From the NCBI RefSeq assembly GCF_040182365.1, contig NZ_CP144460.1, forward strand, positions 124,001 to 188,000: a stretch of 64,000 bases of DNA, in the 5' to 3' direction. Shown piece after piece: positions 26,485 to 33,734 of this stretch. The notes under the pieces were generated by a model, which saw nothing but the letters and a program-made list of their open reading frames with translations, was not told where the DNA came from and did not search any database. Every line of letters begins with the position of its first letter. The stretch's first letter is position 1. The position numbers and the translations under genes were made by a program. The DNA is from Xanthomonas sp. 10-10. GTDB taxonomy: Bacteria > Pseudomonadota > Gammaproteobacteria > Xanthomonadales > Xanthomonadaceae.

Positions 26485-26578
26485 CCGGCGGGCTTATTCC
26501 CCTTGCGGGTATTTTATTCGCCGCCCTCCCGGCGTAGGAACGCCGAGCAGTGCCAAGCCAGATGGCCGAGCACAAAAG

Positions 26579-26630
26579 ACCCACCAAAACTCGGAGGTGG
26601 GTACCGCTGTGTGGGGAGTTTCTAGGCTCC
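26579..26630 (-). ncRNA. C4-like small RNA, copy B (facing the XAC0095 gene)
   Basis: On the minus strand GGAGCCTAGAAACTCC-CCACACAGCGG is followed by ACCCACC-(10 nt)-GGTGGGT and a short T-run (CTTTTG). It is an inverted copy of 26793-26850. From memory this resembles phage P1/P4 C4-type immunity RNAs, which lie upstream of, and pair with, their target leader; that is exactly the arrangement here. Confidence 0.55.
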
Positions 26631-26792
26631 GGCTGGAAGTGTGCGGGTGGCGCAGGGCAGGGTCAAGCTGAGGTGACTGTCTGGGTGCGGAGAAGCCACC
26701 TACATAAAAGAATTTTCCGGCTAAGCGCAGCACTCCAATGGGTCGCTGCAACCAGTTGACACACCACTCAACGCGTAGCAATCTCGCTGCAA

Positions 26793-26850
26793 GGAGCCTA
26801 GAAACTCCTCACACAGCGGCACCCACCTCCGTCAGACCGGTGGGTTTTTT
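26793..26850 (+). ncRNA. C4-like small RNA, copy C (facing the SymE-like gene)
   Basis: GGAGCCTAGAAACTCCTC (from 26793) continues into CACACAGCGGC, then ACCCACC (26821-26827) pairs with GGTGGGT (26839-26845) and is followed by TTTTTT, a good intrinsic terminator. Three blocks (GGAG, CTAGAAAC, CACACAG) are complementary to the leader at 26940-26961 further along the same transcript direction. Confidence 0.58.
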
Positions 26851-26939
26851 GTGCCTGCAGTTTCTTGCAGGCGTAACCGGCGTGACACCTGCGTCGGAAA
26901 GCGGCGAATGCGAATCCCTTTCGGAAAAGGGCCTGCCGT

Positions 26940-26992
26940 CTGTGTGTGGTTTCTAGCCTCCCGACATCCCGTTGCGTCGTGCGACGGGGCTT
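26940..26992 (+). promoter_or_regulatory. Structured leader of the SymE-like gene (copy 2 of a shared leader)
   Basis: It starts CTGTGTGTGGTTTCTAGCC and contains the 8-bp stem CCCGTTGC/GCGACGGG (26968-26988) with loop GTCGT. Relative to copy 1, one pair changes C-G to U-A and another U-A to U-G, so pairing is kept. The Shine-Dalgarno AGGAGG lies 12 bases downstream of the stem, at 27001-27006. Confidence 0.65.
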
Positions 26993-27014
26993 GTTCGTCT
27001 AGGAGGGCTTTGCC

Positions 27015-27368
27015 ATGCGTCGATCCACGTCCAGTCCCAAGCCATCGCGCAAGCGCGCCACGGCGCAGCCGCCTACCGAAGTCGTCTGGCGCTCGCTGGA
27101 TCCTTCGATCCCGCCGCGACGCTACCTCGAGCGCACGCCCATCCCCGAACCCCGTGCCGAACCCCGCACACCACGGCGGCCCGGCCGCGCGCGTGCGCCG
27201 CAGCAGTGCACCGTTGGCTATGGGTACTATCCCGACAGTCACCAGCGCATTCCCACCCTGCGCCTGCGCGGCCGCTGGCTGGAACAATTGGGCTTTGCCA
27301 TCGGCAGCAAGCTGCACATCCGCCAGCGCGATGGCGAGCTGGTCATCAGCCTTGTAGACCCACATTGA
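27015..27368 (+). CDS. SymE-family toxin-like protein
   Basis: 117 residues with AGGAGG at 27001-27006, 8 bases before the ATG. The first ~60 residues are basic, Pro-rich and probably disordered. The C-terminal ~50 residues (CTVGYGYYPDSHQRIPTLRL then RGRWLEQLGFAIGSKLHI) match the SymE toxin domain, an AbrB-like fold. Escherichia coli SymE is a toxin silenced by the antisense RNA SymR at its 5' end. Here a C4-like RNA encoded upstream could play the antisense part. I see no LexA box. The basic N-terminal extension is unlike E. coli SymE. Confidence 0.75.
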   Translation: MRRSTSSPKPSRKRATAQPPTEVVWRSLDPSIPPRRYLERTPIPEPRAEPRTPRRPGRARAPQQCTVGYGYYPDSHQRIPTLRLRGRWLEQLGFAIGSKLHIRQRDGELVISLVDPH

Positions 27369-27425
27369 TCACGCCGCAGCGCATGCGCGCACCGCATGCG
27401 CCCGGCCCGTTGCTGGAGACGTCGC

Positions 27426-28166
27426 ATGATGAGTGAGGGCATGACCGGCGCGTCGCGTGCAGACCGCCACGGTGTCATCGGCCGGGTGGTCGCGGCGCGC
27501 ATGCACGCCGCAAGCGCGGTGCCGGTTGAGCGCTACGGCAGCCGCCCGTGGCGCCACCGCAGCGCCTACACCATGCGTGAGCTGCCGGCCCGCGCGCCCG
27601 CGGCGGGTATCTACGCGCTTGGCCGCGTCACCACGCGCTGGCACGTGCGCGAGGAGCACGCGCCGGCCAGGGAACGCTTCGACCAGGCCGTGGTGCAGCT
27701 GCAGGCAGAGCTGCTCACCTACATGCGGCGGCGCCTGCGCGACCCGCACACCGCCGCCGACCTCGCCCAGGAAACGCTGCTGCGCCTGCTGGCCTACCGC
27801 AACACGCCAGACATCCACAGCTACAAGCTGCTGCTGTACCGCATTGCCCACAACGTGGTGCTGGAGCACTGGCGCACGCGCCACCGCAGGCACGCCGCCC
27901 GCCATGTGCCGCTGGAGGACAGCGAACCGCTCGCCGCCGCTGGCACGGCGGTGGACCAGCTGGTGGACGCCCGCCGCACCCTGCAGCACCTGCACACCCA
28001 CACGCTGCCCGCGCTGCCGCCCAAATGCCGCCAGGCCTTCATGCTCAACCGCTTCGACGGCCTCAGCTACCCCGAGGTGGCGGCGGTGATGGGCATCTCG
28101 GTCAAGATGGTGGAAAAACACATCAGCCGCGCCCTGGCCGCCTGCCGCGCGGCGGTGGGTGAGTGA
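27426..28166 (+). CDS. ECF sigma factor, FecI-like, without FecR
   Basis: 246 residues from ATG 27426 (GGAGACG upstream; 27429 is also possible). Residues ~80-150 are sigma region 2: RFDQAVVQLQAELLTYMRRR, DLAQETLLRL and YRIAHNVVLEHWRTR. Region 4 at the end reads LPPKCRQAFMLNRFDGLSYPEVAAVMGISVKMVEKHISRAL, typical of FecI-type iron-starvation sigma factors. Such genes are normally followed by fecR and a TonB receptor; neither is present here, so the inducer is unclear. The N-terminal ~75 residues are a non-conserved extension. Confidence 0.82.
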   Translation: MMSEGMTGASRADRHGVIGRVVAARMHAASAVPVERYGSRPWRHRSAYTMRELPARAPAAGIYALGRVTTRWHVREEHAPARERFDQAVVQLQAELLTYMRRRLRDPHTAADLAQETLLRLLAYRNTPDIHSYKLLLYRIAHNVVLEHWRTRHRRHAARHVPLEDSEPLAAAGTAVDQLVDARRTLQHLHTHTLPALPPKCRQAFMLNRFDGLSYPEVAAVMGISVKMVEKHISRALAACRAAVGE

Positions 28167-28393
28167 GGTCAGGGCAATGCATTGCGCAGGTGGTGGTGCA
28201 TCGAGACCGGCCGGGCGCTGGCTCGGTTCATCGCGCTTAGCTATTCGGCTAAGTTAGCGGCATGCGGCTCCTCGGGTCACCAATAGGTTGGTGCTCATTC
28301 GATCAGATGCCGCGAGACGTTCGTTTAGCGCAATGCGGAGCGAAAGCTCGATTGTGCAACTTGCTGATTATCAGGTCGGGATGACCAGACACT

Positions 28394-28813
28394 ATGCTGA
28401 AAAATATGAAGTTCCCACTCTTGTACATACTTGAGCTGCTGCTATGGCTGCCGTTGCTTGTCTCCTTCTTTGCCGCGTCCATGTTCCTTGGAGCCAAACC
28501 CATTGCTGCGCTCGATCTTCAAGGTAAATCACTCCCTGCTGGCTGGGAGGCTGCAGTTCCGAGTCACGGGAAATTCTTGCAGGGCTACCTCATCTCCAAT
28601 CACCCTGCCACTTTCGCCTGTAGTGCAGTCATCACGCTTGGCTTGGCGTTCTTGCTCTACCGTGTTAATCGGGCACAAGCAGTGCAACGTGCCGAAGCTG
28701 ACAGCCGCAGCAACCGATCTCACCTCATCGCCAATGGTGTTGTTTTTGCAACGCTGGCGCTGACCGGCTATGTACTGGTGACACGCGTTTGGGTCGGCGT
28801 CAGCGCGGTCTAA
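28394..28813 (+). CDS. Hypothetical membrane protein
   Basis: 139 residues with three hydrophobic helices (LLYILELLLWLPLLVSFFAA, ATFACSAVITLGLAFLLY, GVVFATLALTGYVLV) and an ~35-residue loop after the first helix. Inner membrane. No family recognised. The 227-bp gap before it contains two small hairpins (CTTAGC/GCTAAG and CACCAA/TTGGTG) but no gene. Confidence 0.6.
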   Translation: MLKNMKFPLLYILELLLWLPLLVSFFAASMFLGAKPIAALDLQGKSLPAGWEAAVPSHGKFLQGYLISNHPATFACSAVITLGLAFLLYRVNRAQAVQRAEADSRSNRSHLIANGVVFATLALTGYVLVTRVWVGVSAV

Positions 28814-29149
28814 CTGCGCCGGGATGAGATCAGCGCCTTATCGCATAAGCGCTCCAGGTTGACTTCGTTTTCAGGCGAGAGCTGAAAAAGATCAAGAGCG
28901 ATTGAAGCAGACGCAGGGTGCGCCACGTCATCCTGTTAAGACTCCGTTCTTTGCTCTTCGCCCCCGTCTCCTTGGGTTCTCTTTGAGCGCCAACTACTGT
29001 GACGCGCAACGGGGACCCGACACGAGAATTTCCCTATCGTTATGACATGCAGCGACGGCATAACGCGAGCCACTCGGCTCGCCGCCAATTGCCAGACAAA
29101 CGCGCATCGCCCCCCCACAACACAGCGCCCCCCAGCGCAAAGGTTCTTC
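28814..29149. other. Intergenic region upstream of the pectin lyase
   Basis: 336 bases without a supportable gene. It contains TTCGC-N15-TTCTC at 28957-28981, one base away from a PIP box half-site, but no suitably spaced -10 element, so HrpX control cannot be claimed. Confidence 0.35.
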
Positions 29150-30412
29150 ATGATCGATGTCATCAAGCGAAAAATTTTCTCAAGACGTTCGGTGATGGGT
29201 TTCGTGTTTTCCACCGCCACCCTAGTGGCTGGAACGACAACCGCTGCACTGGCAAGCGAGCCGGTCGGCTTTGGCGCGGGAACCACTGGAGGCGCGGGGG
29301 GCGAGGTGGTCGATGTCTCGACACCGGCAGAGCTCAAGAATGCCTTGTGCCAGCGTTACCAGGGCTATACCTGCATAGACGACACGCCTCGCATCATCCG
29401 CCTGAACACCGTCATCGACTTCACGGCAACGCAGGGAACCACGTCCACCACGGGCTGCGTTTACGCTGACAGACAGTGTGCAGAGCCGAGCGGGAAGCAG
29501 GAGCGGGTTCTGGACACCGGGTCATACTGCAGCGGTCGTACAACGTTCCCACTGACCTACGACAACGCAGCTAAGTCACTGCTGTCCGTGGGTTCGAACA
29601 AGACGATGATCGGTCTCGGGGCATCGGCGGGGATCAAGGGCACGGGCTTGTCGATGACCGGCGGTGTGTCGAACATCATCGTGCGGAACCTGTCGATCAC
29701 CGATCTCAATGAGGGCATCGTCTTTGGCGGCGATGCGATCAGCATCGATAACGCAAGCAGGATCTGGATCGACCACAACGCGTTCGCACGCATCGGCCGG
29801 CAGATGATCGTGACGGGCTGGGGCCCTGCCAAGGCAGTCACCATTTCCAACAACATGTTTGATGGCGAGACCGCGTATGGGCATTACTGCAACGGTCGAA
29901 GCTCCTGGATCCTGCTGCTGATCGGCGAAGCTGAAGAAATCACCCTGCTGGCAAATCACTTCCACGCCACCGCAGGGCGTTCGCCGGAAATCGGCACGGG
30001 CGGCATGATTCATCTGGTGAACAATCTGTATACGTCCAACTTCTATTTTGGCGCCACTGCGTCAAGGGACGTCAACCTGTTGGCCGAAGGGAACTACTTC
30101 AATCCAGAGGGCCAATACTTCTTCCCTGTCGCCAGTACACCCGGCGATCTGGTGTTCGCGCCACTGGATGAGAACGTGTCCTCCACCGGGTCGCTTTGCT
30201 CGCAGACGCTGGGGCGTTCCTGTGTCACCAGTTACACGGAAACCGGACAGGAATCGTTTCTGCTGGACACCACCGTGATGGCCAATATTGCCGGCAATGC
30301 GACGTGGAAGAATGCGATAGGCAGCGTCAGGCCGATGATGTCCAACGACGTCGCCAAGTCGGTTGCCGCCAACGCAGGCCCCAGAGCCGACCCGGACAGC
30401 GTCAGCAGGTAG
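29150..30412 (+). CDS. Polysaccharide lyase family 1, pectin lyase-like, secreted
   Basis: 420 residues with AAAGG upstream of the ATG. The N-terminus FSRRSVMGFVFSTATLVAG resembles a Tat or Sec signal. The right-handed beta-helix landmarks are present: IWIDHNAF, VTISNNMFDG, YCNGRSSW, then GRSPEIGTGGMIHLVNN. In pectate lyases the region near the last motif carries R-x-P-x-x-R with Ca-binding acids upstream; here the GRSP...VNN form and the YCNG segment look more like pectin lyases (methylated pectin, no Ca). It would degrade plant cell-wall pectin outside the cell, probably exported by the type II system. Some annotators would call it pectate lyase. Confidence 0.82.
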   Translation: MIDVIKRKIFSRRSVMGFVFSTATLVAGTTTAALASEPVGFGAGTTGGAGGEVVDVSTPAELKNALCQRYQGYTCIDDTPRIIRLNTVIDFTATQGTTSTTGCVYADRQCAEPSGKQERVLDTGSYCSGRTTFPLTYDNAAKSLLSVGSNKTMIGLGASAGIKGTGLSMTGGVSNIIVRNLSITDLNEGIVFGGDAISIDNASRIWIDHNAFARIGRQMIVTGWGPAKAVTISNNMFDGETAYGHYCNGRSSWILLLIGEAEEITLLANHFHATAGRSPEIGTGGMIHLVNNLYTSNFYFGATASRDVNLLAEGNYFNPEGQYFFPVASTPGDLVFAPLDENVSSTGSLCSQTLGRSCVTSYTETGQESFLLDTTVMANIAGNATWKNAIGSVRPMMSNDVAKSVAANAGPRADPDSVSR

Positions 30413-30788
30413 TCCCGAGCGGGCCAGGGATCTCCGGCGGCCTGAGGCGCGCGATGCCGCAGGTCCCTGCTGCGCCAACATTGGGTGGCTTGATCAAGCA
30501 TGCCGCTTGGCGCTGTACTACAGCGCCCACTGAATGTCTGCCCAGTGCGAGCGGCAGGGTGGCGCAGTAAACATTGGCGGCGGCTGTTGCCACAGTCGTT
30601 TCTGTGGCCTTTACACCGAAGATCGGGTTTGCCGATACCAGGGGTAAAGCCTGGCCTGCCGATGTGCTAGCTTGCGCCAATAAAGACGTACCCTGACACT
30701 GCATTCCAGCCAGCGCCGCGCTGTGGCGCTGGCTGATTCAGGCGTTATGCTGCGCTTCGCAGTTGGCTGATCCCCGGAGTCAGGCGCC
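30413..30788. pseudogene. Possible relic of an MFS transporter N-terminus (minus strand) in an intergenic region
   Basis: On the minus strand about 30520-30640 reads TTVATAAANVYCATLPLALG, reminiscent of the VANVYYAQPLL start of MFS proteins such as the one at 19524, but no helices follow. The remainder of the 376-base gap, including the upstream region of the VOC gene, shows nothing else. This is a weak call. Confidence 0.2.
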
Positions 30789-31196
30789 ATGTCGGATATG
30801 CTCGTCAACATCGACGTCGATGATCTGGAAGCTGCCGAGCGCTTCTACTGCGCAGCGTTTACGCTGCGCCCAGGGCGTCGCTTCGGCACAGATGCGATTG
30901 AACTCATTGGCGCGTCCTCCAGGCTGTATCTTCTGGCGAAAGGAGAGGGAACCCAGACATTTCCCAATGCGGGTCCAGTGCGCTCCTATGCGCGACACTG
31001 GACGCCAGTCCACCTGGACTTCGTTGTGGACAACCTCGAGCAGGCGGTTGCACGGTCGATTGCTGCCGGGGCCACCCAGGAGAACGCGATCCGCGACAAT
31101 GCTTGGGGCCGCATCGCGTTGATGGCCGATCCCTTTGGGCATGGCTACTGCCTGATCGAATTCAGCGCTGTCGGCTACGACGCCATCACGTCCTGA
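30789..31196 (+). CDS. VOC-superfamily protein (glyoxalase/bleomycin-resistance fold)
   Basis: 135 residues with GGAG 11 bases upstream. The beta-alpha-beta-beta-beta unit starts with MLVNIDVDDLEAAERFYCAAF. The second half has PVHLDFVVDNLEQAVARSIAAGA and ends in MADPFGHGYCLIEFS. His and Glu residues in HLDF and IEF are candidate metal ligands. Substrate unknown; possibilities include lactoylglutathione lyase-like, extradiol dioxygenase-like or antibiotic-binding roles. Cytosolic. Confidence 0.8.
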   Translation: MSDMLVNIDVDDLEAAERFYCAAFTLRPGRRFGTDAIELIGASSRLYLLAKGEGTQTFPNAGPVRSYARHWTPVHLDFVVDNLEQAVARSIAAGATQENAIRDNAWGRIALMADPFGHGYCLIEFSAVGYDAITS

Positions 31197-31328
31197 AGCT
31201 GGTGTATCGCATGATCCGTTCAAGTAGCGGCCCGGTGAGGGCACGCTCATGCGCAAGCCGCAGGCGCGCCTTGATAATCACCCAAGCCGCACCCGCTTCG
31301 CGGGTAGCCTCAACTGGCACCTGACTGC

Positions 31329-31460
31329 ATGGAAGCAACCACGCGCTCTTCGGCAACGCATGACCTGGGCGATCGCATCCTCAAGGTGAATCACGCCGGC
31401 GAGCATGGCGCCATCAGCATCTATAGCGGGCAACTCTTCATGGCGCGCTCGACCGATTGA
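31329..31460 (+). pseudogene. COQ7/ferritin-like gene relic (N-terminal fragment)
   Basis: A 43-residue frame reads HDLGDRILKVNHAGEHGAIS then IYSGQLFMAR, which matches the beginning of COQ7-type demethoxyubiquinone hydroxylases, where the Glu of the HAGEHGA motif is an iron ligand. It stops at a TGA at 31458. The following ~190 bases in other frames give only weak, shifted matches, so the gene is truncated and decayed. Not expected to be functional. Confidence 0.55.
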
Positions 31461-31650
31461 TCCGTCTATAGAGCCTAGATAAGCGACATCCACCGCAAGG
31501 AACTTTGGTACATGGGGCCTTGCGACGAGCGCATTGCACAGTTCGTTGCGGAACGTCCGCAAGCTACAGGTGTTGATCGGATAGAATTTCTGACAATTCG
31601 ATCAAGCCGATGCCGCCTTGCGGCCTGGCTTAGTTCAGGCATCAGGCCAC
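31461..31650. other. Degenerate sequence after the COQ7 relic
   Basis: 190 bases with multiple stops in the COQ7 frame; probably the decayed remainder of that gene. No separate feature was seen. Confidence 0.3.
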
Positions 31651-31920
31651 ATGGAAAAAATGCGAAATCTTCCACTGCGATGCCCATGCTGCGGCCATAA
31701 GACGCTCGACGCGCGCGCAGCTTTCGAGATATGTGCCGTGTGTTTTTGGGAAGATGATGGTCAGGATGACGACGATGCGGATGAGGTATGGGGCGGCCCG
31801 AATGGAGAGATCAGCCTTACCGAGGGGCGCTCCAACTACAAAGCATTTGGCGCCTCTCATAAGGCGTATCTCACTCGCGTGCGTCCGCCACGTCCTGACG
31901 AGCTGTTGGATAGGGCGTGA
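31651..31920 (+). CDS. CPCC-family cysteine-rich protein
   Basis: 89 residues. LRCPCCGHKTL and FEICAVCFWEDDGQDDDDAD give two CxxC-type pairs that probably bind zinc, followed by GGPNGEISLTEGRSNYKAFGA, all typical of the CPCC family (often found near polymorphic toxins or phage genes). Function unknown. The ATG at 31651 is chosen because it starts just before the conserved domain; an in-frame alternative lies at 31618. Confidence 0.75.
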   Translation: MEKMRNLPLRCPCCGHKTLDARAAFEICAVCFWEDDGQDDDDADEVWGGPNGEISLTEGRSNYKAFGASHKAYLTRVRPPRPDELLDRA

Positions 31921-31990
31921 CGGTGCATTGGTGCAGAACCTGCTCAGCAGTTCTGCTTGGTCAAGGTGTCAGGGCCTCTAGGCACACTCG

Positions 31991-32353
31991 ATGTTATTTC
32001 TGGTCATTACCTCCGTCCCGCCTGGAGAAGCGCCCGAATGGGTGCGCGAGAAATGGGTAGGTCTGTCGCTGCCGCTTGCGGACGAGGCGGGCGCTGTGCA
32101 TTCGCTACCCACCGTTGGGGTCATCTCACATCCCAAGACCCGCATTGGGTACTACTGGGCACGGCTGACTGGCCGGGTGAGGCGGGCATCGGGCTACATC
32201 GTGTACTCCGCGGCCGCAATCGAGGTTCTTGAGCGATCAAGTCCGGCGGCAGCGGCTTGGTGGCGCAATCACGTTCCATGGGTTGTGCATCCCGGTCGAA
32301 TTTTGATGTTTCAAGAAGGTGTCGGTCATGTGGAAACCGTCCACGCGTCCTGA
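31991..32353 (+). CDS. Hypothetical protein
   Basis: 120 residues, no signal peptide, no membrane helix. Sequence features include an amphipathic EWVREKWVGLSLPLADEAG start and AAAWWRNHVPWVVHPGRILMF near the end. I recognise no family with confidence. It may belong with the small accessory genes around it. Codon use is acceptable and the frame is uninterrupted. Confidence 0.5.
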   Translation: MLFLVITSVPPGEAPEWVREKWVGLSLPLADEAGAVHSLPTVGVISHPKTRIGYYWARLTGRVRRASGYIVYSAAAIEVLERSSPAAAAWWRNHVPWVVHPGRILMFQEGVGHVETVHAS

Positions 32354-32498
32354 CAATCCATTCAGGCCCAGTCGGTTTCTTGGCAGGGCGTAACTTGCCG
32401 GCTGAGAGCACGTCGCGCGCAACATCGTGAACTGGCATGCTTGACACGTCAGTCGATAAATCGCCGCTCCGCGCCACAGCACAACGCATTGGGTACTG

Positions 32499-33038
32499 GT
32501 GAAAATTCTTAACTCGTTGATGGATAAGCTGGACAGCATCAGTTCCTTGACGATGCTCTGCATAAACTCGGTACTGTGCGTATTTGTGCTGCTTGCGCAT
32601 GGGGGCGCCCTGCTTTTGGTAAGGACCGGCAAGGTGCCGGAGATGGCGCAGGAGGTTGCGATTGCCTACGTCTCCATTCCTGCCGTGATCGTTGCATTGG
32701 CATTCTCGGCGCTGGCCTTGATTCGACGAGAAAAGCTTGTAGCCGCGCTCAAAGTCCATGCTGTCATGCTCATGGGCCTTGCTGCCTACACGCTTTATGT
32801 TGGCCTTGACGTAGTCTTCAATGGCGTGCCAAGCGGCAGCAGATTCAGCTGGGATCCCACTCTGTTTGCGGTTTTTCTGGGATATCCGTTCTTGCTGATC
32901 AAGCGGGCATTCCCGTGGTCAGGGTTTAGCCGTGCGCCACTGCGCTTCGCTCCGGTGCTAGCGGTAGGGATTTCATTTCTGATCAGCATGGCGGTTTCTT
33001 GGCGGATGTTCGCCTTGTTCAGGGCTAGCGTAGAGTAG
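32499..33038 (+). CDS. Hypothetical four-helix membrane protein
   Basis: 179 residues starting at GTG 32499; an in-frame ATG at 32520 is equally possible. Four hydrophobic segments are visible (around LCINSVLCVFVLLAHGGALL, IPAVIVALAFSALALI, AVMLMGLAAYTLYVGL, and FAPVLAVGISFLISMAV). Inner membrane, family unknown. It ends 6 bp before the stop of the duplicated secreted gene, which it faces. Confidence 0.55.
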   Translation: MKILNSLMDKLDSISSLTMLCINSVLCVFVLLAHGGALLLVRTGKVPEMAQEVAIAYVSIPAVIVALAFSALALIRREKLVAALKVHAVMLMGLAAYTLYVGLDVVFNGVPSGSRFSWDPTLFAVFLGYPFLLIKRAFPWSGFSRAPLRFAPVLAVGISFLISMAVSWRMFALFRASVE

Positions 33039-33044
33039 GTTCAC

Positions 33045-33491
33045 TTATCCACCCTGACACCGCTGCCACCCACCCGCAGCAGCCGATACCTGCTCCCATC
33101 CATTGCGTAGCCGCTTCATCGCCTGCCCGCCCACGCAGGCATAGCCCAGTTGTTTGGCCTCTGCCGTGCCCAGGCCCGGCAGCGCGATGATGGAATCCGA
33201 TGGAGCGGGACGCCCCTGGCTGCGTGCCTCCTTGCGCAGCATCATGTTCTCGATGCCCTGGCAGTAACGCACCATGCCCGGATGCGGGTGCGCGCGGTAT
33301 TGCTCGCAATTGAACGGCGTGGTGTCGCGCGCCATCGAGTTGTACGGCTGCCGCGTCGGCGGGATGTACTTGCTGTTCGCCTTGCCTGTGGCTGAGCGCA
33401 TGCTTTGTGCGTAGACGCCTTGCCCGCACGCAAGCACACACAGCGCTGTCAGTATCAGCGCGACGCCGCGCGCGGTGGTCATCCTGTCCAT
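33045..33491 (-). CDS. Secreted hypothetical protein, copy 2
   Basis: 148 residues, paralogue of the gene at 25629-26069, with a signal peptide (ALILTALCVLACGQGVYAQ) and the same cysteines. The last ~55 residues differ at only two positions from copy 1. Flanking DNA (GGTTCAC next to the stop; GCACCGATCCTAGCCCACC upstream) is shared. Same orientation as copy 1, so the two form direct repeats 7.4 kb apart. Confidence 0.7.
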   Translation of the reverse strand: MDRMTTARGVALILTALCVLACGQGVYAQSMRSATGKANSKYIPPTRQPYNSMARDTTPFNCEQYRAHPHPGMVRYCQGIENMMLRKEARSQGRPAPSDSIIALPGLGTAEAKQLGYACVGGQAMKRLRNGWEQVSAAAGGWQRCQGG

Positions 33492-33734
33492 GGTGCTCCC
33501 CCTGTCCGCACCGATCCTAGCCCACCCATCGCCGGCGTGGGTGGTTCAGTCCGCTTGGTGCTCAGGGTCTGAATCTGGCGACCGTCGCCTCTACGACGCA
33601 AGGATGCCCGCGACGTCAGATAGGCCACCTCAACCGTGTGCCCGGCATCTGGCGCCACGCTTGTGGCGACTGCAATGGCCCTTGCCGCGCAGGGCACTGC
33701 GCCACATCGGGTGGTGCTTGCTTCCTGCCTCACA

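Noticed and set aside
28957-28981. PIP box-like TTCGC-N15-TTCTC upstream of the pectin lyase
   Set aside because: One base off in the second half and no properly spaced -10 element, so HrpX control is not supported.
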